From Planctomycetia bacterium (GTDB lineage Bacteria > Planctomycetota > Phycisphaerae > Phycisphaerales > SM1A02), in assembly GCA_005798965.1 (NCBI GenBank), contig SYIB01000224.1, forward strand, positions 1 to 7,023: 7,023 nucleotides of DNA. Reading direction: 5' to 3'. How positions within the stretch are numbered: position 1 is the first letter of the stretch; every line of letters begins with the position of its first letter. Positions 1 through 5,677 of the stretch are shown piece by piece. Both the position numbers and the translations under genes were made by a program. The notes under the pieces were generated by a model that saw only the letters and a program-made list of their open reading frames with translations, ran no database searches and had not been told where the DNA came from.

Positions 1-2425
1 CATCGGCGAGCGCTGCGCCTGGCTCGGTTTCCCGTTGGCGCTCGTCGGCATTGAGTGGGCCAGATCGCGCCCGATCTGGGATGGCTATGCCTGGTTCCAG
101 TCAGGTCATGCCTGGATCGATGCCACGCTTCCGGCTCAAGCTGCCGATCTCTTTGGTGTCGGCCTGATCAGCCTCATGACGGCGTTGTCGGGCGAAGCCA
201 TCGCGAACGCGTGGGTACGCGGCGGTACTGGTGCCCAGTCGAGTGCTCGATCCTGGCGTGCGCCGGCCGCGCTGGCGATCGCGCTGGTCAGCGGGGCGAC
301 CGCTTGGGGTGCCTACCGCGTGGCCACCTCACCGAGCGCTTTGCGCGTGCGGATCCTGGCGGTCCAGACCGATGTCCTGACGAGCAACAAGATCCGTTGG
401 ACACCGGAGCAACAGGTCAAGGACATGCAGCAGGCCCTCGACCTGTCGGCACAAGCGGTGCTCGACCTTCGAACGGCCGGAGCGAACGAACCAGACCTTC
501 CCACGCTGATCGTCTGGCCCGAAACTTCAGTGCCCGGGTTTGGCCTCGATCCAGCCACGGTGGAGACCGTGGTTCGCGTGCAGGCATGGCCAGGGGATCG
601 GTTCGTCAAGCCGATCCTCGACCTCAGCCGCGTTGCCGGCCCCGTACTCGTGGGCAGCCCCGCGTTCGACGGGCTCCGAGAGGATGGCAACCGCTGGGCG
701 TGGGATCGCCAGTTCAATGCGGCCTACCTCATCGACGACGGCGCTGTACAGGACCGCTACGACAAGGCCTATCTCACACCCTTCGGCGAACGCATGCCCT
801 ACATCAGCGCGTGGGACTGGCTGGAGGACGAGTTGCTCGCCCTCGGCGCGGCGGGCATGAGCTTCGACATGCAGTCCGGCGATCGGCCGCGGAACATGGC
901 ATGGCCGGGGACCGACCTTCGCATCGCCACGCCCATCTGCTTCGAGGACACGGTTTCCCACGTCGTCAGGCGCATGGTGCGCGATCCGTTGCCGTCTGCG
1001 TGCATCATCAATCTCTCGAACGACGGCTGGTTCGGCACGAGCGATACCGGTCGACGCCATCACGAGATGATGGCGCGCTGGCGATGCATCGAGTGCAGGC
1101 TGCCGATGGTTCGCGTCGTGAACACCGGCGAGTCGGCTTGGATCGACTCGTGTGGCCGCGTCGTCGAACGGCTGGCGCCGCGGTCTGCGGGCACACTCAT
1201 TGCCACTCCACGACTCGATGGTCGCGATGCGCTCGTCATGACGGTGGGAGATATCCTCCCGGCCATGAGCCTCGTCCTGATGTGCGTGATGGCCGTTCCC
1301 GTGCAACGCCGCTGGCTTGGGCTGATGTCGGCGATCGTGCTCATCGCGCTGGCCGGGTGCAGCGGTGGCGCCGAGGAATCGAGCGCCGTCTCCGGCGCCT
1401 GGAGCACGCGGTCGCTCAGCGTCACCCCAGATCCGACCATGCCCGGCACCGTGCAAGCTGCGCAGCCGGCATTCACCGCGCCTGAGGGGACGAGCGTTCG
1501 CGATGCGGCCTTGGTGATCCTCACGTCGGCCTGCACGGCTGAGTATCCGCAGTTCCGGGCCAATGCCGTCGAGGCACTGGTCCTCGATCGATCCACGTTG
1601 ACCCAGCAGGTGGGCGCGCTGCTCGCCGATCCCAATCCCGCCGTGCGGTTCTCGGCCTGCATGGCGGTGGGGCGAGCGCGCCTGACGCTCTTCGCTCCTG
1701 CGGTGAAACCGCTCTTGCAGGACACGAATCTCGCGGTCCGTGCAGGCGCGATCTTCGCGCTTCAGCGGCTCGGCCAACATCCGGATCAATCCCTCCTCGC
1801 CGGCATGTCAGGAGCCAAGGACCTGACGATCCGAGGCATCGCGATTTTTGTCCTCGGCGAGCTCGGCAATCCAAGCGCAGTGCCAGTGCTTCGAGACGCG
1901 TTGCAGCGGCCGACCGACAACACCAACCCCATGCGGGCACGCATCGTCGATCTGCAGACCGCAGAGGCCCTCGCCAAGCTCGGGGACGTTTCACAGCTCG
2001 ATCCCGTCAGGGCGGCGCTGCTTGCTCCCGGTGAGCAGGCCGAACTGATGTGCTTGGGAGCGCAGATCCTCGGCAACGTCAAGGACCAATCGTCCGAGGC
2101 GATGCTGCTGGGCATCGTTGCCGCGCGCGGCCGCACCGAGCGTCCGGCCGAGGTCCGTTTGCTGGCAGGGGAGGCCGCCATCAAGATGGGGTCGGCGCGC
2201 ACGCCCGAGATTCTCACCATGGCGCGCATGCTGCTCACCAGCCGAATGCCGATGGTCCGGGCGCAGGCCGCCACCACGCTCGGGGCGGGCGGACTGCCGT
2301 CCGACACCGCCTCGATTGCTCCCTTGCTGCGCGATCCCAACGCGCTGGTCCAACTGGCTGCGGCCCAGGCGATCCTGCGCTGCACGCCCCAAGATTCGAC
2401 TTCTGGGACGGTCGCAACCGATTGA
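1..2425 (+). CDS. lnt: Apolipoprotein N-acyltransferase (3' part) fused in frame to a HEAT-repeat domain
   Basis: The 5' end lies outside the window; codons are in phase from base 2 and run 807 residues to TGA at 2423-2425. Lnt moves an acyl chain from phospholipid to the N-terminal cysteine of lipoproteins on the periplasmic face of the inner membrane. Visible parts (residues counted from base 2): hydrophobic spans near 6-20, 48-70 and 86-106; a nitrilase-type domain about 112-405; a last span about 416-433. The Glu-Lys-Cys triad is present: Glu174 in WPETSVPGF, Lys255 in YDKAYLTPFGE, Cys313 in ICFED. NDGWFG also fits the family. Lnt should end near 435, but the frame continues through a signal-peptide-like segment with lipobox LAGC (Cys453) into about 300 residues of alpha-helical HEAT-type repeats (from about 494), with motifs such as DPNPAVR, DTNLAVR and DPNALVQ. 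No stop separates the halves. It is either a true fusion or two proteins made from one frame. Lnt identity is firm; the role of the HEAT part is unknown. Confidence 0.9.
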   Translation, partial: IGERCAWLGFPLALVGIEWARSRPIWDGYAWFQSGHAWIDATLPAQAADLFGVGLISLMTALSGEAIANAWVRGGTGAQSSARSWRAPAALAIALVSGATAWGAYRVATSPSALRVRILAVQTDVLTSNKIRWTPEQQVKDMQQALDLSAQAVLDLRTAGANEPDLPTLIVWPETSVPGFGLDPATVETVVRVQAWPGDRFVKPILDLSRVAGPVLVGSPAFDGLREDGNRWAWDRQFNAAYLIDDGAVQDRYDKAYLTPFGERMPYISAWDWLEDELLALGAAGMSFDMQSGDRPRNMAWPGTDLRIATPICFEDTVSHVVRRMVRDPLPSACIINLSNDGWFGTSDTGRRHHEMMARWRCIECRLPMVRVVNTGESAWIDSCGRVVERLAPRSAGTLIATPRLDGRDALVMTVGDILPAMSLVLMCVMAVPVQRRWLGLMSAIVLIALAGCSGGAEESSAVSGAWSTRSLSVTPDPTMPGTVQAAQPAFTAPEGTSVRDAALVILTSACTAEYPQFRANAVEALVLDRSTLTQQVGALLADPNPAVRFSACMAVGRARLTLFAPAVKPLLQDTNLAVRAGAIFALQRLGQHPDQSLLAGMSGAKDLTIRGIAIFVLGELGNPSAVPVLRDALQRPTDNTNPMRARIVDLQTAEALAKLGDVSQLDPVRAALLAPGEQAELMCLGAQILGNVKDQSSEAMLLGIVAARGRTERPAEVRLLAGEAAIKMGSARTPEILTMARMLLTSRMPMVRAQAATTLGAGGLPSDTASIAPLLRDPNALVQLAAAQAILRCTPQDSTSGTVATD
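1301..1360 (+). other. Embedded lipoprotein signal peptide with lipobox at the Lnt/HEAT junction
   Basis: From an in-frame GTG at 1301 the translation reads (M/V)QRRWLG, then a hydrophobic run MSAIVLIA, then LAGC with Cys codon 1358-1360, followed by SGGAEESS. This is a textbook type II signal peptide: a basic n-region, a short hydrophobic core, a lipobox and a flexible small/polar linker. Other in-frame starts are ATG 1280, ATG 1289 and ATG 1325. None has a clear Shine-Dalgarno site, although GGGAG at 1246-1250 lies some distance upstream. If the last Lnt span leaves the chain in the cytoplasm, as in known Lnt topology, this segment would cross back with Cys on the outer side, where Lgt and LspA could act. 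The motif is seen directly; processing is inferred. Confidence 0.6.
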
Positions 2426-2451
2426 CACGAAGCCGAGCGGTGGCGTACCCT
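2422..2451 (+). promoter_or_regulatory. Predicted sigma70-type promoter for the MreC-like/mreB unit
   Basis: A perfect TTGACA (2422-2427) overlaps the TGA stop of the preceding gene. After an 18-base spacer comes TACCCT (2446-2451), which keeps the T, A and final T that matter most in a -10 box. GC-rich bacteria often show this TAnnnT form. Transcription would start near 2458, leaving a leader of about 55 bases before the GTG at 2513. The context is right: it is the first gap after lnt-HEAT and precedes the shape genes. There is no experimental support. Confidence 0.45.
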
Positions 2452-2512
2452 CGTCCGGTTCTGCCGAAGCCCGGCTGTTCGGTCCGCCCCACGCACCCAC
2501 AGAGAAGCCCCC

Positions 2513-3406
2513 GTGCACATCCTTTCCAAAGTGTTCGTCGTCCTCGTCGCGCTGCTCTCGGTGGCCCTCGTGCCGCTGGTCGTGACCCAAAGCGCCAACC
2601 AGGCCACGTACAAGGCCCAGGCCGAGTCGGTGAAGTCGGAGCTGGCCTCGGTGAACGGCTCGCTGCAGACCGCGCAGGCCGCAGCGGCCCGCCTCGAAAC
2701 CGACCTTCAGGTCCGGATCAAGGAACTCGAGGGCGAGCGCTCCGCGATGCAGTCCGAACTTGCGGACAAGGTGGCCCGCGTGCGTACGCTCGAAACCGAG
2801 GTCGCCAACGCCCAGGTCGCCCAAGCCAAGTTCCAGGCTGGCCTTGACCTCCTGTCGTCGAGCGACAAGGAAAAGGTCGAACTGGTCAAGAAGCTCACCG
2901 ACCAGCTCACCGACGCCCGCACCAAGGAAGTCCAAGCCCGCAGCGAACTTGTGTCAGCCGAAGGCGAACTCGCCTCGTTGACCAGCAAGTACGAGAACGC
3001 CGTCCAGGCCCGTCGCGACCTCGAGGAAGAGGTTCAGAAGCTGATGGAAGTCAAGACCCAGGCCGATGCCCGTGCGTCGGCTCCCGCCGCCCCGGCCGGC
3101 CCGTCAGCTGCCCTCGGCGCTGCGGGCGAAGCCGAACGCGTCGCCGCTGACCGCAACCTCGTTGCCCGCATCATCGATGTCCGCCGGACCGACGAGGCGA
3201 TCTACGCCGAGATCGACGCTGGTTCCTCCAGCGGCGTCCGCCAGGGCTGGACCCTGATGATCGGCGATGGGGCGACCTTCGTTGGTGACCTCCGCATCAT
3301 TCGGGTGGATGTGAACCGCGCCGTCGGCATCATCGAGCTCGAGGATGCCTCGGGCCGGGGTGAAGTCCGCTCCGGTCAGCGCGCCGTTGCGCGCAAGGGG
3401 GAGTGA
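2513..3406 (+). CDS. Membrane-anchored coiled-coil protein with C-terminal beta-rich domain, MreC-like in architecture
   Basis: 297 residues. GTG 2513 is the only usable start after the in-frame stop at 2423; a weak purine-rich ribosome site (AGAGAAG, 2501-2507) precedes it by 5 bases. Layout: one membrane span at about 5-25 with a short cytoplasmic N-terminus; a long coiled coil at about 30-185, rich in Glu, Lys, Gln and Ala; an Ala/Pro linker at about 186-205 (SAPAAPAGP); and a beta-rich C-terminal domain at about 213-295 with Gly turns (GSSSGVRQGW, MIGDG, VGDLRI, GQRAVA). Span, coiled coil and beta domain in that order is the MreC plan, and the Gly-Val-x-x-Gly turn recalls MreC and related barrel domains. 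A true mreC lies downstream, so this is probably a paralogous or analogous scaffold. I do not recognise a named family. Location and design suggest a periplasmic envelope role beside MreB; function is inferred only from context. Confidence 0.85.
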   Translation: MHILSKVFVVLVALLSVALVPLVVTQSANQATYKAQAESVKSELASVNGSLQTAQAAAARLETDLQVRIKELEGERSAMQSELADKVARVRTLETEVANAQVAQAKFQAGLDLLSSSDKEKVELVKKLTDQLTDARTKEVQARSELVSAEGELASLTSKYENAVQARRDLEEEVQKLMEVKTQADARASAPAAPAGPSAALGAAGEAERVAADRNLVARIIDVRRTDEAIYAEIDAGSSSGVRQGWTLMIGDGATFVGDLRIIRVDVNRAVGIIELEDASGRGEVRSGQRAVARKGE

Positions 3407-3410
3407 AGCC

Positions 3411-3557
3411 ATGGCGAATCCCAAGGCCACCCGACCCGCCGCCCTGAACGTCTATGCCGCCCTGATGGCAGCCGCCGCCCTTGCATTGCTTGCCGGCGCG
3501 GTTATCATCGCGTTGCGCAATCAAGAGACCTCGGGCTCGTACATGCTTGGGCTCTGA
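3411..3557 (+). CDS. Small single-span membrane protein (48 aa)
   Basis: ATG 3411 is chosen over upstream in-frame codons because a strong Shine-Dalgarno stretch (AAGGGGGAG, 3395-3403) sits 7 bases before it. That site lies within the last codons of the previous gene, whose stop is at 3404-3406, only 4 bases upstream, so the two are probably translationally coupled. The product has a basic N-terminus (MANPKATRPAALN), one hydrophobic span at about 14-35 rich in Ala, Leu and Ile, and a short tail RNQETSGSYMLGL. There is no lipobox or enzyme motif. A short N-in membrane protein just before mreB could be a regulator or assembly factor of the shape complex, but no function can be assigned from sequence. 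Its codon use matches its neighbours and its ribosome site is good, so I regard it as real. Confidence 0.75.
   Translation: MANPKATRPAALNVYAALMAAAALALLAGAVIIALRNQETSGSYMLGL
3481..3508 (+). promoter_or_regulatory. Possible internal promoter ahead of mreB
   Basis: TTGCAT (3481-3486), a 16-base spacer and TATCAT (3503-3508) lie inside the small membrane-protein gene. The -10 matches the consensus at five of six positions; the -35 matches only at TTG. A transcript from here would begin near 3515 and carry both inverted repeats in a leader of about 115 bases. The stretch encodes hydrophobic residues, whose codons are locally less GC-rich, so chance resemblance is a real alternative. Confidence 0.25.
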
Positions 3558-3574
3558 CCGCCACGGCTGGCGGT
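3557..3574 (+). promoter_or_regulatory. Inverted repeat / stem-loop 1 upstream of mreB
   Basis: Arms ACCGCCA and TGGCGGT pair perfectly over 7 bases around the loop CGGC. The stem starts at the last base of the 48-codon gene's stop. It is not followed by a T run, so it does not look like an intrinsic terminator. It more likely shapes the leader or the RNA end between two genes. Confidence 0.5.
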
Positions 3575-3590
3575 AGCGAAAGCGCAGCAC

Positions 3591-3612
3591 CGATGCACGA
3601 CGGCGTGCATCG
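3591..3612 (+). promoter_or_regulatory. Inverted repeat / stem-loop 2 immediately upstream of the mreB ribosome site
   Basis: Arms CGATGCACG and CGTGCATCG are perfect 9-base complements around the loop ACGG. The structure ends 5 bases before the mreB Shine-Dalgarno sequence (3618-3624). As RNA it could stabilise the mreB message, mark a processing point or affect ribosome access. As DNA, the symmetry also fits an operator for a dimeric regulator. The repeat is seen directly; its role is inferred. Confidence 0.55.
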
Positions 3613-3617
3613 CATTC

Positions 3618-3624
3618 AAGGAGG
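3618..3624 (+). promoter_or_regulatory. Strong Shine-Dalgarno site of mreB
   Basis: AAGGAGG lies 5 bases before ATG 3630. It is the best ribosome site in the window, which fits MreB being needed in far more copies than its membrane partners, and it fixes the mreB start. Confidence 0.8.
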
Positions 3625-3629
3625 AAGAC

Positions 3630-4682
3630 ATGCTGCTCGAAAAGTTTCTGGGTCTGTTCAGCGTCGACATGGGGATTGACCTCGGCACCTGCAACACGCT
3701 GGTATGCGTGAAGGGGCAAGGGATCGTCCTGAATGAACCATCGGTCGTGGCCGTTCGCAAGGGCACCAACAAGGTGCTCAACGATGGCCGCGCCGTGGGC
3801 TTTGCCGCGAAGGAAATGCTCGGCAAGACGCCCGGCACCATCTCCGCGATCCGCCCGCTCAAGGAAGGCGTCATCAGCGACTTCGAGATCACCGAGGCAA
3901 TGTTGGCCTACTTCATCCGCAAGGTGAATGGCCCCAATCGCTTCTTCGGTCCGCGTGTCGTCATCTCGATTCCTTCGGGCATCACGGCCGTCGAGAAGCG
4001 CGCCGTGCTCGACAGCGCCGAGCGCGCTGGGGCGCGACGCGTCTACCTCGTCGAGGAACCCATGGCAGCCGGCATCGGCGCGGGGCTTCCCATTGGGGAT
4101 CCGACCGCCAGCATGATCGTCGACATCGGCGGTGGCACGACCGACGTGGCCATCATGAGCCTGGCCGACATCGCACATTGCGTCAGCGTTCGAGTGGCTG
4201 GCGATGACTTCGATGAGGCGATCGTGGATCACATGCGCAACGTCCACGGGCTCATCATCGGTGAGCAGTCGGCCGAGCGCGTGAAGATCGAGATCGGTTC
4301 CGCCGGTACCCTCGCTCAGGAACTCGAAATGGAAGTCCGCGGTCGTGACACGGTCACCGGCATGCCCCGCAAGGCGACCATCAACAGCGTCGAAATCCGT
4401 CAGGCGCTCACGCCGCCGGTCAGCGCGATCATCAAGGCCTGCAAGGACACGCTCGAACAGGCAGCTCCTGAACTTGCGGCCGACCTTGTGAACAACGGCA
4501 TCGTACTCGCGGGTGGTGGCGCGCTCCTGCGCAATATCGATCGCGTGATCAGCCAAGCTACAGGCCTCGAGACTCGGGTTGCCAATGACCCGTTGACCTG
4601 CGTTGCGCAGGGAACCAGCATCTATCTCGAGAACCTCGAGGCCTACAAGGACACGCTCGAGAGCGACGTCGTCGACTTCTGA
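3630..4682 (+). CDS. mreB: Rod-shape-determining actin homologue MreB
   Basis: 350 residues, close to the usual family length. MreB is a bacterial actin that polymerises with ATP on the inner face of the membrane and guides the lateral peptidoglycan synthesis complex with MreC, MreD and RodA/PBP2. Motifs in order: a short amphipathic N-terminus (MLLEKFLGLFS) suited to membrane binding; phosphate-1 loop DMGIDLGTCNT (13-23); VEEPMAAGIGAG (141-152); phosphate-2 loop DIGGGTTD (165-172); GGDxFDEAI-type segment AGDDFDEAI (190-198); GEQSAERVKIEIGSA (211-225); adenosine motif GGGALLRNID (295-304). All nucleotide-binding motifs appear intact. Two features differ from the E. coli type: Cys21 where Ala is usual in GTAN, and a tail of about 20 residues after PLTCVAQGTS. 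The start is fixed by the AAGGAGG site. It is flanked by stem-loops upstream (3557-3612) and downstream (4694-4728), which suggest separate control of its message level. Confidence 0.98.
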   Translation: MLLEKFLGLFSVDMGIDLGTCNTLVCVKGQGIVLNEPSVVAVRKGTNKVLNDGRAVGFAAKEMLGKTPGTISAIRPLKEGVISDFEITEAMLAYFIRKVNGPNRFFGPRVVISIPSGITAVEKRAVLDSAERAGARRVYLVEEPMAAGIGAGLPIGDPTASMIVDIGGGTTDVAIMSLADIAHCVSVRVAGDDFDEAIVDHMRNVHGLIIGEQSAERVKIEIGSAGTLAQELEMEVRGRDTVTGMPRKATINSVEIRQALTPPVSAIIKACKDTLEQAAPELAADLVNNGIVLAGGGALLRNIDRVISQATGLETRVANDPLTCVAQGTSIYLENLEAYKDTLESDVVDF

Positions 4683-4693
4683 TCGTTGGGCAC

Positions 4694-4728
4694 GCGTCGG
4701 CGCTGCATCACTCGATGCGGCCCGACGC
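4694..4728 (+). promoter_or_regulatory. Long stem-loop in the mreB-mreC gap (attenuator, partial terminator or mRNA stabiliser)
   Basis: It begins 12 bases after the mreB stop. GCGTCGG (4694-4700) pairs with CCGACGC (4722-4728). After one bulged C (4701), GCTGCATC (4702-4709) pairs with GATGCGGC (4714-4721) with a single T-G wobble, closing on the loop ACTC. That gives about 15 pairs, mostly G-C. The downstream bases (TCCCAGGCCCGCTCCTTCC) are pyrimidine-rich but have no T run, so a classical intrinsic terminator is doubtful. A 3' stabiliser of mreB RNA or a partial block lowering mreC/mreD expression would fit the gene order. Confidence 0.6.
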
Positions 4729-4767
4729 TCCCAGGCCCGCTCCTTCCGACTCGGCCTGATCACGGAT

Positions 4768-4773
4768 GGGAGG
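4768..4773 (+). promoter_or_regulatory. Shine-Dalgarno site deciding the mreC start
   Basis: GGGAGG lies 4 bases before GTG 4778. The alternative in-frame ATG at 4766 overlaps this site and has nothing like a ribosome site upstream, so GTG 4778 is preferred. The spacing is somewhat short, so ATG 4766 cannot be excluded. Confidence 0.5.
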
Positions 4774-4777
4774 CTTG

Positions 4778-5641
4778 GTGAGGATTGCTGATCGCCCTTT
4801 CGCCGTCGCGGCACTCCTGGCCTTGATCGTGTCGGTGCTCCCGACACGCATCGCCGGTGGGGTGCTCGTCGATGTTTCGGGGGTCGTGACAGCGCTCTTG
4901 AACCCACCAGCCCACGTGCTGCAGTTGGTACGAGAGTGGCTTCGTCCGCCGCAGCAACTTCGTGGCTCCGACGATCCGGTGATGCGTGAGCTGGTGCGCG
5001 AACGAGACACCTATCGCAGCCAATGGCACGCTGCGCGGCAGGAAGTGGTCGAGCTCGAGCGCAAGCTTGATCAGGCGGGCGCGATCCGCCGCGCCGACCC
5101 TTCTGGTGCGTGGCGGCTTGTGGACGCGGCTGTGGGCATGTCCGCACCTGCTTCGGGGCAGGGCGTCGTGCAACTCATGACCGGGACCGCGCTCGGCATT
5201 GCACCCGGTGACGTCGCGATGGTGCGAGGCGACCTCCTTGCCGGGCGGATCGGACCTGCGCCGGATCGACTGACGTCAACGCTCATACCGATCGGTCACC
5301 CGGGACTCGGGCGAATTGATGCATCGATCGTGATCGACGAGCTGGGCCAGGGTCGCCGGATGCCCGTGCAGCTCGAGGCAATCGGTGGCGGACGATTGGC
5401 CTGCGACGTTGGGCTCGACGGAGGCGTCAAGCCCGGCATGCTTGTGCGTCTCGGTGATGGAGCGTGGCCCAAGGGGGCGCAAGGCATGGTCCTGGGCACC
5501 GTGATCGAGGTGGGCCGCAAGGACCAGCAGCCGTTGCGTGGCCGGGCCATCGTCAGGGCTGTCATTGACGCACGAAACCTCGCGGAGGTCACCATCAAGG
5601 CGACGGGGCAAGCGTCAGACGTTGGGAGCCAGGCTCGATGA
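4778..5641 (+). CDS. mreC: Rod shape-determining protein MreC (divergent)
   Basis: 287 residues from GTG 4778 (291 from ATG 4766). MreC is a bitopic inner-membrane scaffold whose periplasmic part activates the PBP2/RodA synthase and links it to MreB. Numbered from ATG 4766: one membrane span at about 11-33 after basic residues (RIADRPF); an amphipathic/coiled-coil helix at about 70-106 (RELVRERDTYRSQW, EVVELERKLDQ); then the two-part beta domain at about 116-279. MreC-like hallmarks are LGIAPGDVAMVRGDLLAGRIG (140-162), matching the usual 'Gly-Val-x-x-Gly-x-x-Val ... Gly-Leu-Val-Gly' segment, then GGVKPGMLVRLGDGAWPKG (219-237) and MVLGTVIEV (241-249) in place of the usual 'GD-V-TSG-G-FP-G---G-V' segment. 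Overall similarity to well-studied MreC proteins is low. The call rests on architecture, these segments and position between mreB and mreD. The stop overlaps an ATG as ATGA. Confidence 0.88.
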   Translation: MRIADRPFAVAALLALIVSVLPTRIAGGVLVDVSGVVTALLNPPAHVLQLVREWLRPPQQLRGSDDPVMRELVRERDTYRSQWHAARQEVVELERKLDQAGAIRRADPSGAWRLVDAAVGMSAPASGQGVVQLMTGTALGIAPGDVAMVRGDLLAGRIGPAPDRLTSTLIPIGHPGLGRIDASIVIDELGQGRRMPVQLEAIGGGRLACDVGLDGGVKPGMLVRLGDGAWPKGAQGMVLGTVIEVGRKDQQPLRGRAIVRAVIDARNLAEVTIKATGQASDVGSQAR

Positions 5642-5667
5642 GGCGATGCCACCTGTCGATCCTGCAC

Positions 5668-5672
5668 GGAGG
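5668..5672 (+). promoter_or_regulatory. Shine-Dalgarno site of mreD
   Basis: GGAGG lies 5 bases before ATG 5678 and fixes the mreD start inside the 36-base gap after mreC. Confidence 0.65.
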
Positions 5673-5677
5673 CTGCC

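Noticed and set aside
55..1485. 476-codon open frame on the + strand, different phase from lnt
   Set aside because: It is Arg/Gly-rich out-of-frame translation of the Lnt region with no membrane spans or motifs; explained by high GC.
527..1789. 420-codon open frame on the - strand under lnt-HEAT
   Set aside because: It is a shadow of the coding strand: the sense frame carries the Lnt catalytic motifs, while this one is Arg/His-rich and has no domain.
2464..2482. Short inverted repeat CCGAA / TTCGG in the leader before the coiled-coil gene
   Set aside because: Only 5 pairs with a 9-base loop, within what GC-rich sequence gives by chance; no T run.
2050..2847. 265-codon + frame spanning the HEAT end, promoter gap and start of the coiled-coil gene
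   Set aside because: It crosses two well-supported genes in another phase, and its translation is low-complexity Arg/Pro/Gly.
3330..5147. 605-codon open frame on the - strand across mreB and parts of its neighbours
   Set aside because: It is antisense to clearly conserved mreB; the translation is rich in Arg, His, Asp and Ala with no recognisable domain, as expected for the opposite strand of a gene with G/C-rich third positions.
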